In this document: positions 48,162 through 58,404 of the stretch, piece after piece
Layout: every line of letters starts with the position of its first letter
How positions within the stretch are numbered: position 1 is the first letter of the stretch
Assembly (NCBI GenBank): GCA_018873245.2
Contig: JAEMBT020000005.1
Location: forward strand, 12,942,001 to 13,006,000
Origin: Archegozetes longisetosus
Taxonomy: Eukaryota > Arthropoda > Arachnida > Sarcoptiformes > Trhypochthoniidae
Length of the DNA stretch: 64,000 nucleotides
Direction: 5' to 3'
Position numbers and translations under genes: made by a program
The notes under the pieces: model-generated
Seen by the model: only the letters and a program-made list of their open reading frames with translations
Told to the model about the DNA's origin: nothing
Database searches by the model: none

Positions 48162-49439
48162 AAAGGTCAATAGACATTAAGACATTGTGAATAGGCGAAG
48201 CCAATTGAATTTTTCAATCTATAGCCTTTGACATTACATATACTCCTATAATATTTTAGTAAAATTCCTAATAATTTAGGAGATATAATTTTTTCAAAGG
48301 TTTTTTTTATAATGGGCTCTACGGAGAATTTAATTATTTCAAAAAATCATTTGATCCCAGCCCCTCAGGAATTTAATATTAATATTTGGTCAATATATCG
48401 GCAAAAATCAGAGAATAATTTCAGAAAAGAATCAAAGTATTTGGAGACCTAAAAGGCGGTCAAAATTAAATAATGATTTTTCGGTTTCAAGTATATGAAT
48501 ATGTGGCAAAAAATAGTGTTAAGACTAGTGTTGTAAAAAGAAAATTTCCGGAGAAATTTTCTATTTCCTCAGCTCAAAATTATGTTTTAATTGAAATAAT
48601 GTTTTAATTTAAGTGATATGCAACATTAGCGACTTTTAAATATTCAAAATATCACTTATTTTGGTTTTACATTCAAAATAATCATGGCGTAGGAAAATAG
48701 TCCCCAGAAAGTTTCTCATCACAAAGAAATTTTCTAGAAATTTTACATCACTAGTTAAAACCCTATGAATCGAATCTTATTGATTCTTTTTCATGAAGGA
48801 TTTATCATTCTACTATTTTGACTCTAATTTTTTGCACTCGCGCATGCGTACAAAATGTGATTTCTATTGCACATGCTCAATTAAGTGATTTTCTCGCTAA
48901 ATTACTTGAAATTATCCCTAACCTTACCCCAATTTTTCGGGACTAATCCCGATTTTTTCCCAAATTTCTACTTTTCTGTTCGGAATTTTTACTGTTTTCT
49001 GGAATTATCCCTGATTATATTAATTTTCAATTTTCTGTTTAAATTTTGCATAAAAATAATAAGATCTGGTTAATAGAGTCTTAACCCTATTTTTGCCATA
49101 TATTCATATACTTTAAATCAAAAGGTCATTATTCGATTTTGACCGCCTTTAAGGTCTCCAAACACTTTGATTCTCTTCTGAAATTATTCTGATTTTTGCC
49201 GATATATTGACCAAATATTAATATTAAATTCCTGAGGGGCTGGGATCAAATGATTTTTTGAAATAATTAAATTCTCCGTAGAGCCCATTATAAAAAAACC
49301 TTTGAAAAAATTATATCTCCTAAATTATTAGGAATTTTACTAAAATATTATAGGAGTATATGCATGAGGTCAAAGGCTATAGATTGAAACATTCACTTGG
49401 CTTCGCCTATTCACAATGTCTTAATGCCTATTGTCCTTT
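48162..49439. mobile_element. Inverted-repeat element with arms over 350 bp
   Basis: The left arm from 48162 (AAAGGTCAATAGACATTAAG) and the right arm ending 49439 are inverted copies. They share GACATTGTGAATAGGCGAAG, the CCTAATAATTTAGGAGATAT block, the GGGCTCTACGGAGAATT block and GACCGCCTT(T)-type text. After removal of the nested 228-bp element, similarity in the left arm continues inward (AATCTTATT region). The small interior has no recognised ORF. Superfamily unassigned. Confidence 0.65.
48526..48753. mobile_element. hAT-like MITE, 228 bp, with 8-bp target duplication
   Basis: The ends TAGTGTTGTAAAA and TAGTGATGTAAAA (inverted) are flanked by GTTAAGAC at 48518-48525 and GTTAAAAC at 48754-48761, an 8-bp duplication with one difference. 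It sits in the left arm of the larger inverted-repeat element, and the uninterrupted right arm (around 49073) has a single GTTAAGAC, which confirms the empty site. Confidence 0.75.
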
Positions 49440-50279
49440 GATTATAACAAAAAACAGTGATCGCTTCTATTACAATATTTGTCAAATGTCTTATTAGAAA
49501 TTCTAGTTTTCACATCTACTATATAAAACACACATTTAGCATTAGCTATCATGCCAATCGTTCGGAAATTTGTATTAGTTGTCAAATTTTTCCATCGATG
49601 ATTTTTGATTATGAAGTTTTAATCATATATTATTTTACTTTATCTCACACAAGAGACAATATTTTTACTAATATAAATTTGTCAGTCATTCACTACCGAT
49701 GTCAGGTAATGAAACGATTGCATCCTTTGCAGTTGTCACATCATAACTGGAGATTCAGGAATTCATTGTTTTGGTACTCAAATAAAAAAACTCAAATTCT
49801 GTAACTGAACGGATCTAATTTTGAAGAATTAATAACATAACATGAATATTACAAAAATTGGCTCAAATTCTTTCATAAAGAGACCAAAAACACTTTCAAT
49901 TGTTGTGAAAATGACGCTAAGCGGTAAAATAATTTTTGCTGTAGTCAAGGATTGCGTAAACTGTCTAAAACTTGATCTGCAGAACAATTTTATCCTTGAA
50001 ATTTCTGCCTTTGCTTCTAAACTGAATAATAACTCAGCTCAAAGTAAACTAACAATTGTAAGAGTAATCGTCTTAAGTAACAATAAAAAGTAAAATTTAG
50101 CAGGTTTTGTGAATTGATCAAGATTTAGTTCAATTTCAAAATCTTTTGCATTTATTGTAGATAATAACGAAGTAACATTTCGGCTTTAGTCACAAAATAA
50201 ATGTTTTGCTAAAAAAATAATCTACTGAATTATTCCTAATCTAGATTTTGAAAACAATAATATCTTTTGTTGAAAATGT
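49440..50279. other. Gene-free stretch
   Basis: About 840 bp. Plus-strand ORFs at 49457-49804 and 49842-50093 have no recognised similarity and no splice context that I can support. I regard them as probable chance frames. Confidence 0.3.
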
Positions 50280-51162
50280 TCAATCTGAACAATAATATCC
50301 AATTTTTGCATTTTTATCAGAAGATGCTCTGGCATTCACTAATTTTACTTCTGAATCAATAATACTTAGATTTATATTCTGATTTATGCCATAATTAGAC
50401 CAATCGTCTGGAAATTACATATTTAATAAACATTAATCTTATTTAAATTAATTACGACTAAGTATTGATTAAAAAGTATTTATTAACCCTAGATTTATCG
50501 CTATTGCTGACGATATACCACTAGAATTGGTAGGGACTGAATCTCAAACCAGGAACACTCTATTGCGTAACCATTTGACTTGTGGTAGTTTGCCCTTAAG
50601 ATACTTGTTCTATTGTAATTGATACTCATCTTTAGCTTGTTCCCCATCACTATTCAAATTTGCATACAACATACGTTACTAGCCGTATTGCAAAAAATGA
50701 TTTAGAATAATAATAATTGAGAAAAATATCAAGAATTTTCAAAAGAGTCCTATGGTTTATAATGAAAACTTTATCATAAAATTAAAAAATTATACAGAGG
50801 ACTTAAAGTTGAGATTCGAAAAGCAAGACAAGTCATTGATCTTAGCATTACATTAGCACAATCTCCAGATACAGTTACGCTAAGCCCACGACAAAAATTG
50901 TTTTGATCTCTAGATCTTCTTTGATATAAACAATGCCACTTACTTTCAATATGATGGAAATAGGTTTAGAAATTCCTTAGCTGAGTGCTCAACAAATTTT
51001 TGAATCAGGTTTGAAATCATTTTTTGATGATTTTAGATCCAATTCGGTAGTAGTCTATCCTTTTGTTTTATTATAAGAACAAACACTTTCTTGTGATAGA
51101 TCAACCATAAAATAAGCAATGAATACAGAGAACGTAAACACGTTCAAAGTATTCACAGCCAT
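50280..51162 (-). pseudogene. Lipocalin pseudogene with all four exons recognisable
   Basis: Exon 1 from the ATG at 51162-51160 (MAVNTLNVF...) parallels the lipocalin at 22250-23290 but meets TAG before TTTELDLK. The exon 2 equivalent reads IESKWHCLYQRR then NNFC, yet its acceptor AG is lost. The exon 3 equivalent (about 50660-50500) keeps DGEQAKDEYQLQ, then stops, then NKYLKGKL. The exon 4 equivalent has DWSNYGINQN and ends GYYCSD followed by a stop at 50280-50282. Multiple independent defects mark a dead copy of the local lipocalin family. Confidence 0.8.
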
Positions 51163-52009
51163 AATTATGCTCAGTAAACAAATTATACGTCAAATGATTC
51201 TATAATGAATCGATACGTAAAACATGAAATCATATCACGCTAGGCATCAATTATAACTATTTCTGATATAACATTTTATATGCACAAGATTTTATTCAAG
51301 TAATGACTCATTCATTTACATAACATACTAATCAACTAAATCAAAAATAAGTTCGAAAGACTGTCGCAACAATATTGAACAGAAAATATTTATTCAACTA
51401 TCAAGAAGATTGAGCTACTTAACGAATGTTAGAACTCTTTCTTGGAAAAGTTGAAAAAAATTTTAAAATAGTGAGGGAATCACAAAATAAAAACTTTGTT
51501 AGTTCTAGAAACTTCACAACGGGTAAACATAGCTTTAAAATAGTTTATTATTGAATAATTTGTAAAATTTGTGAAATAAACATATTCTAAGTGTGAACCT
51601 GTATTGAGAATAATTGGACTGAAAGTTATGAGGAATCAATTTGTAGTCAGTATTTATTCCTCACTTAAACCACAAATGAATGAATTAGTAAATTGGTCAC
51701 AAGTACAGACATTTTTAGTACAAAAGTTTTCAGACTGCTTCTACCTAAGTCTTAAGCTAAGACATCGTTTGTGCTTATTTATTGAACGTCAGTACAAACT
51801 TATATCACATCTACAAACAAGATCACAATCAGTGTCAGAAAATAGTTTTCAATTCAATAATAAGAATACTTTTGTGATAACACTTAACATATCAGGAATT
51901 AATAAATTAACGTTTAAAAAGTTGGCATTATTTCCAAATAATAGATAAAATATATTAAGGTTTTCAAAAAGTGCAATGTGTAAATGACTAATAAAGAGAT
52001 TAATTAGAT
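51163..52009. other. Spacer, one unrecognised ORF
   Basis: A 114-codon plus ORF (51604-51948) shows no similarity that I recognise. It lies between lipocalins on the opposite strand. Could be chance. Confidence 0.3.
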
Positions 52010-53366
52010 TTAAGCACAGTTTTCGTGATTCACTTTGAAGAGTATCTCATCCGAGCCCTCGATCTTAGCGCCGGATTTAAGTAGTAATTCTCTAGCATTG
52101 GATAACTTTTCATCAGAGATTGTCTTTGTTCGGCTGTAAACTGTCCAGACATCTAAAGAAAATCCAGAAAATAATTATATTGAAGTTGAAAATAAAGTCT
52201 AGTAAAACCTCGTTATAGCCAACTTTGAAGGACCGAGAATTTAGTTCGTTATTTCAAAAACTTCTTTATTTAAACTGTTTGTTGCATCAGATTTCCGTTT
52301 TATCGAAAGTTTACTATATTAAAAGTTGTTAATGCCTAAAATTTTCGATATTACGAACTTTTATGTCGAAAACTACTTATATAAAAATTTTCTTATATTG
52401 TAATTTTGAGGAATTTGAGTTCGCTATAACAAGATTTTATTTTGTTTGTTGTTGAGAAAGATGCTAACCTTCAGACGCGTTCTCATCGTTAGGAACATCA
52501 AGTTTAAGAACTTGATAAACAATAAGATGATCATCATAATCTGCGTGCAAGATCCACCAAGGAAAACCTAACTGATAATCGCCTAAATCTACGACACGAT
52601 CCAACTTTCCTTGTAGCGTGTCATAATTTTGCTCTAAATTGTAGCTGTGTTTCACTTCTCCGTTAACTCTGTTTTTCAGTTTTCATAATTAGAAGAAATT
52701 TTTATCAATAAGAAATCAAACTTAAAATTAATTTTCCTGACAAACTTAAAAATAGGCAATGACTTAAAATTGTAGGTTGGATCCAGTCTTAGGTAAGTTT
52801 TTGAATTAATTTTCTTGACTTGCTAAATCTTTTTCTTAATCTCAAGGTAATCAGTCCTTGAGATAAAGTTTTCAAGATACTCATTACTAATAAATTAAAG
52901 TAAGAACCTCTTGAGTTCAAGTTTAAACGATAAATTAGAGGTAGATTCTACTCATAATGAAGTTTAAATTTTGTATCTTCTATCAATGAAACTTTTTATC
53001 AGTTAAAAGTAATCTAAGTTTTGGGCCAAACAACTCAATCACTTATAAGTTTGACTAGAAGTGACAGAAAAAGTGAATAAGAAAAAAATATTACATATGG
53101 TTGAATTGGAGCGAGTGTTGACCAACTTTTCTCAAATCCATAGTAATGCAACCATCGGTTTGATTTTTGACATAGACGGCATGCCATAAGCCAACCAACT
53201 GGCGACGCGTTACGACAGAAAAATTTGTTGATTCAATAGCATTAAGTTTGTATGAATTTGTCGCTATAAAATGCTTGCAAAAACTGAAATCAATACTCAC
53301 TTTACTTATATCACACTCTTTTAGTGTGTTTTCTTTGACTTTCTCCCATTTATATATCATTTCGCT
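52010..53366 (-). CDS. Apolipoprotein D-like lipocalin, copy 3 (5' exon not found)
   Basis: Exons on the minus strand: 53366-53301, 53198-53095, 52668-52469, 52152-52010. Phases match the other copies (0, 2, 1). The 53366 exon encodes SEMIYKWEKVKENTLKECD, corresponding to the segment after the signal peptide in the other copies. Next are LVGLWHAVYVKNQ (GxW strand), NGEVKHSYNLEQN, LGFPWWILHADYDDHLIVYQVLKLD (the Y-x-x-x-D-Y-x-x-x-x-V-Y strand), then VWTVYSRTKTISDEKL (the R-x-W helix signature) and a late Cys (ENCA). This is the copy closest to canonical ApoD signatures. A separate signal-peptide exon is expected upstream; a short hydrophobic ATG frame near 53440-53455 does not splice in phase. 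About 149 residues are accounted for. Confidence 0.72.
52205..52437. mobile_element. pogo/Tigger-like MITE in the last intron of lipocalin copy 3
   Basis: The left end AAACCTCGTTATAGCCAACTT and the inverted right end AAATCTTGTTATAGCGAACTC are complementary. TA lies outside both (52203-52204, 52438-52439). No coding capacity. It lies within the intron between 52153 and 52468. Confidence 0.6.
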
Positions 53367-53926
53367 CTAAATGCCACAAAATTTGACGTATAATAAATGT
53401 TAGGCCAAAATTAATTATTAAAAACGCATACCTAATAGGACAATCAAATACATTATGAATACAAAATTTGCGCCATTTATTATTAATTTGTTATTTTAGC
53501 TAAAAACTCACGTTTCAGTTGGTAATTAATTTTAGATTGTAATTGGAAATGAGCGGCAGGTGTTCAATCGAAAAAGACTAGCGTTATACTGAAAACTGAC
53601 TCCACTATCTACTGGATGGTGCGATATATGCATAGCTAGTCTAATCTTCTCACTTCATTCTATTATACTTTCTGCTTAAACTCCTAATGTTAGCTATTAA
53701 AAGCACAACTCTCATTACACTTTCTACTTCAACATTAATCTTTCTCATAAGAATCACAATCTAAATAAGACCTTGGCTTACAGAATAAGAATCTATAAAA
53801 GTCCATTATTCATGTCAAGACTGACCCTCACATTTAAGACCTTTGTATTTTAATACTATTTGGTTATTTCAACAATTTCTTCATTTATCTATTTTGAATA
53901 ATGACGTGCGAGGAGTTCCTATCGTA
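53367..53926. other. Spacer upstream of lipocalin copy 3
   Basis: About 560 bp. Expected to hold the missing first exon and promoter of the lipocalin ending at 52010, but I found no in-phase signal-peptide exon. Nothing else recognised. Confidence 0.3.
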
Positions 53927-54755
53927 CTGTCACCTCCAAAAGTGTTTGTTAAACTCTGCGCCAAAAATTAAGGAAAAGGATACGATTGAAATAAAACTTT
54001 AATTTTTAACTTTAAAAGGTTTGTAGTAATGATGCTTCTACGTCAAAATGTCGCCCCAAAAATGTCGCCGCAAATAATGTCGCCGGTAAAAAATGTCGCC
54101 GACAAAAATGTCATCGTATAAAAATGACGTCATATAAAATTTTACACAAAAATGGTCTGTTTCAAGATTTTTGATGTATATATTCCAAGTAAAATTAACA
54201 AGAGTAAAATAGCTTTGAAAATATTTTATTAGAGCAAGATCATTTTTTCATTTAATTATAGTAATAAAATAAAATTTACTAATTTACACAAAATGATCAA
54301 TGGAATACATGAATCGGAGGATGACCTGAGCCTTCTTAGCAAGGAAGCTCATTCATAGTAGGCAATGGAAAAATTGCCTGGAAGTGATTGAAGCTCTTTA
54401 ACTATAAACTTATTGAACATTGTTTTGGCATAAGACTATTCACAAATATATTCTTTTTCAATTTTTCGCTAGATTTTTTTATCATCAGGATCAAATGATA
54501 CTGACATTTTTTAATGGAGACATTTTTATATAGCGACATTTTTTGTATGGCGACATTATTTACGGCGACATTTTTTACTGGCGACATTATTGGCGGCGAC
54601 ATTTTTGGGGCGACATTTTGATGTAGAAGCAGTAATGATAGCACGCATTCATAAAATAGTACTTAGTGATAGTAAGTTTTACAACACTCCCTCAAAATTT
54701 TGACTTTAATTTTTCGCCAAATTTGAATTTCTAAAAAGTCTTTTGGAGGTGATAG
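53927..54755. mobile_element. TA-flanked inverted-repeat element hosting a nested MITE
   Basis: The ends CTGTCACCTCCAAAAG (left) and CTATCACCTCCAAAAG (right, inverted) are bounded by TA at 53925-53926 and 54756-54757. Additional similarity (CGCCAAAAATTAA against GGCGAAAAATTAA) continues inward. Without the nested 597-bp insertion it would be about 220 bp. Tc1/mariner-type MITE by its TA duplication. Confidence 0.6.
54034..54630. mobile_element. Mutator-like MITE with iterated ATGTCGCC terminal repeats
   Basis: Terminal inverted repeats of about 100 bp start GCTTCTAC(G/A)TCAAAATGTCG. Each arm carries five to six copies of AATGTCGCC at 13-18 bp spacing. The insertion is flanked by the perfect 9-bp direct repeat AGTAATGAT at 54025-54033 and 54631-54639. 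Long inverted repeats with a 9-bp duplication point to the Mutator (MULE) superfamily. No transposase inside. Confidence 0.75.
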
Positions 54756-56060
54756 TACATAAATCTAACATTTTTATGGGTAAGGTACGTAAAAAAAAAT
54801 ACTATTTACTCACTCTAGAAAGTTCTATAACTCGAACAAAAGTTTAAAATTAATCAACTATAACTGACTTCTAAAATTTTTAATTAACTGTTTACCTTCA
54901 ACAAAACTCTGTAAAACTTACTGCTCAAAAAATAGAAAATACTTTCACTTTTGGTTCATACGCCTAGGAGCCAAAACTTGTCAAATAATTACCTTGATCG
55001 GAATTGATTGAACCCGCTATGTCGAGCGGTTTTACATCTAACAAAAGTTAAATCACGACTTATCTAAACGACTATATGATGAGATCAGTTTAATTAATGT
55101 TTATGCTAATAAACAATCGAATTAACATTGATTATAATGAAGATAACAGACATATAATTTAAGCGACTTAACTATACTATCCTTGAAGCAGATAAAAAAG
55201 ATATTTTTTCTAACAGCGGCGAAAAATTCATAACTAAACACTTGAACTTGAATTTCGCGACGAATTTAACGATTTTTCCGCAAAACAAAAATTAGAAATC
55301 TCGTTAAATTGCATTATTTTTGCGAACCAAAGAATTATCTTTTATGTTGAAAAAGTTGTGACTTTGTTCGAAAGCTATTTAATTTGTCCGTAAATTCAGT
55401 AGTTTTGTTGATGTTTATATATTTACTAGTTTCAAAAGTGCTTTAGAACTGGCTCAAAACATTTCTCATAATCGACTTAAGTTCAACTTTTCCACTAAAT
55501 ATATATTTTGGAAAAAAATTTGATTTGTTGCAATTACATTGAGAGTAAACATGATTTTTAAACACAGAAACACATGTCATAAAATATATTTTTGAAATTG
55601 AACTTAAGGCCTGTGTTCTCATAAACAATACTTAAAACTAATTAAAAGCCGTTTGTCATTAAAACTTGAAAATAAAAATAAATGTGTTCATTAATCGACA
55701 CACGCATAGCATATTGAAAATACCAAACTTTTATTATTTTTTGAAACTATATCGAAATTTACTATCTGTTAAATTTCTAAAAAGTTAGACAACAATTTTA
55801 TTTAGATATGAAGCTAAGTTTTTAATTCATAAGCTTCTCCTCAAACTTTTTATCTGTAAAAAAAATCAACTAAGACCTACGCCACTGCTCTCACTCTTTT
55901 ATTCGAAAATTTATCATTATTAGAATCACATCAAAATTTTCAAGGCCTTTAACATCATTTAGAACATTACTCTTACCTGTATTTAAGGGAGAAATTTTTT
56001 TACTTGATTGCTCATTCGATTTTCAAACATTTGAGTTTTTTACACCGCAAATCAACTTAA
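54756..56060. other. Gene-free stretch upstream of the acid phosphatase
   Basis: About 1.3 kb of AT-rich DNA. A 61-codon minus ORF (55443-55628) lacks recognised similarity. Promoter of the acid phosphatase is expected at its right edge. Confidence 0.35.
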
Positions 56061-57871
56061 ATGTCTTATTCAATAGTTATAGTTTTGCTAACTTTTATAA
56101 CTTATGTAGCGTCAAATCAGTGCACATGTCCAACAAGTGATGATGACTTGAGTACTTTGAAATCTGTTCATATCGTAAGTCAATTCTAGAAAGTTTCTAA
56201 ATAAAAAATTCACTTTTGTGTATCTCAAAAATTTTGCAAACTTTTCCGATAAGTTTCATAGCTTTTCATTCTTTAATTTGATAATCAGTTAATGAGACAT
56301 GGAATAAGAGCTCCGTGGACTACATACCCATTAGATCCAAATGTCAATAATACTGACAGATGGCCGAACGGAAGATCCCAGTTGACAGATGTAAGTCAAT
56401 TTTAAATATCTAGCTATTGAAAATTTTTTCCTGTTCAAAATTCAATATTGTACGACATTTTTTAGTCTGGCATTAAACAAGCCTACAACGTAGGAAAGTT
56501 TTACGCTAAAAGATATGGCGACTTTATTAAGAATAATCGGAAAAACGCATTTTTAAGATCATCAGCCGCTCAAAGATGTATCGATACGATCTCTATTGTG
56601 GCTAAAACTTTATGGCCGCCAGAAGAGGATAACGCCAAATGGTGGCAACCGATGATATTTTCATTGCCTAAACAGATTGATAGTGTATGAATCTAACCCA
56701 ACCTAATCTAATTCAATCTAACCTGATCTAATCTAGCCTATTGCTCGAATCATTTTTGAATGAATTGTTTACTTTCCTATAGATATTATATGAAGAACCA
56801 GATTGTCATGCAGCTGATGATGAGGAACAGAACAACCTGAAGACACCAGAAGTCGTGAAATATGAAAATGATCCGAAAATTCAAGTAAATTCTCAAACAT
56901 TAGATCAAAGTTTATGCCAACATTTATATAACTTATCATTTAAGGCTCTTTATCAATACGTGGCTAATAATACTGGTCTCTCGGCTTCAATGTACTCGGT
57001 GACCAAAGCATTTGATTGTGTCAGATGTGAAAAGTTGAATGGTTTACCGTCTCCTGCTTGGGCAACACCTGAAAAATACGAAGAAATGGGTGATGTTTTA
57101 TCTAAACGATTGAACTTTTTCTACACCAGCACAAAAGCTCAGCGACTAAGAGCTGGTTTGTGTTTATGAGAAAGTTGTTAAAAGTTTTTTTTCTGGCTAT
57201 TGAAAATCAATTTTTTGTTTCTTAAAAATCAGGTCCAATACTCAATGACTTCAAGGTGAATATGGACGCAGTGATTAATGCGAAACCTGGAGATAACCCG
57301 AAAAAAGTTTTCATCTATGGATCTGTGAGTAATTTTTCTATATTTTGAAAATTATTTTCTAGTTTTAAATGCCTAATCTGACTAAAACATTAGATGAAAA
57401 TTTATTTTAACTTTTCTTAATTTAATTTGACACAACATTTAGCACGACTTCAAAATCGCTTCGGTTTTATCAGCGATTGGCGAACCACAACCCAAATACC
57501 CACCATTTGCGGCAGCAATTATTTTTGAACTCCACGAAATTGGTGGCAAACACATAGTCCGCGCTCTATACCTCGATCAGACAGTGAATTGGCCCTACAC
57601 TGCAATAAGACTAAATCTACCAAAATGTTCACAGTCAGGTACAAGCTCTCGATTAAATCTACCCAAACTATCTGAATTACCGAGATTGATAAAAGTGCCT
57701 GTACTAACACAACTTAATCCAAACTCAGCTAAGAACAAGGACGAGTGCACTTTCGAGAACTTTGTCAAATCGATCGCTGATTTAACTACTGTCGATTGGA
57801 GAACTGAGTGTGGAATCGATTGCAAATATGATCCGTTCAAAGTCGCCGAAGAAAACATTGGCAATACATAA
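56061..57871 (+). CDS. Secreted histidine acid phosphatase
   Basis: Six exons, 56061-56174, 56289-56390, 56466-56684, 56783-57155, 57233-57324, 57443-57871, phases consistent, 442 residues with no frame defect. A signal peptide (residues about 1-18) is followed by a Cys-rich start (CTCP). The histidine phosphatase core LMRHGIRAPW carries the nucleophilic His and its Arg neighbours. LRSSAAQRCIDT supplies the second conserved Arg region. The exon-5/6 junction gives the YGSHD motif with the catalytic His-Asp. The family (branch 2, prostatic/lysosomal acid phosphatase) hydrolyses phosphomonoesters at low pH. The many Cys near the C-terminus (TECGIDCKYD) fit an extracellular or lysosomal protein. 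No C-terminal membrane segment is seen, so the product is probably soluble and secreted. Confidence 0.92.
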
Positions 57872-58404
57872 ATCTTTAATGATTCTCAAGACTAATTCCT
57901 CAATATATTAATAATCAGATATTAAAGGGTTTGGTATTACTATTATTGGTGTGTTACTCCAATTTTTTCACGAAACAATAAAATTCAGAAATTTTACGCA
58001 TTCAGAGCATATAATCAAATCTTTAGCTTAAAATTTCAAATGTCTTTTAAGAACTATTTTTCTTAAAATAAGTTCAATTCACTTTAAACCGTGTTTATTT
58101 GGAGAATAAGGAAACATCATTTAGTAGAATGATTATTAATTACTTGATTGTATTTTTTAAATCAAATCTAAATTAAATATTGACCTGTATCTGAAATTCA
58201 AATGACTGACTAATCAATAAACTCATAATAGACATGTAATGCTCTGAAGTGGGTACCTAATTCTGACATTTGCCGTACAATTTGTATCTGTCTTAAACTT
58301 TTTTCACTTTTTTCAAATAATAAGTATTCTTTGGTTGATAAAAAATATTTTAAACTTGATTACATAATTTGCAAAATACTTATAACTTGTTCAGTTCCTC
58401 CAAC
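57872..58404. other. Convergent intergenic spacer
   Basis: About 530 bp between the 3' ends of the acid phosphatase (+) and the low-complexity protein (-). Nothing recognised beyond likely poly(A) signals. Confidence 0.35.
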
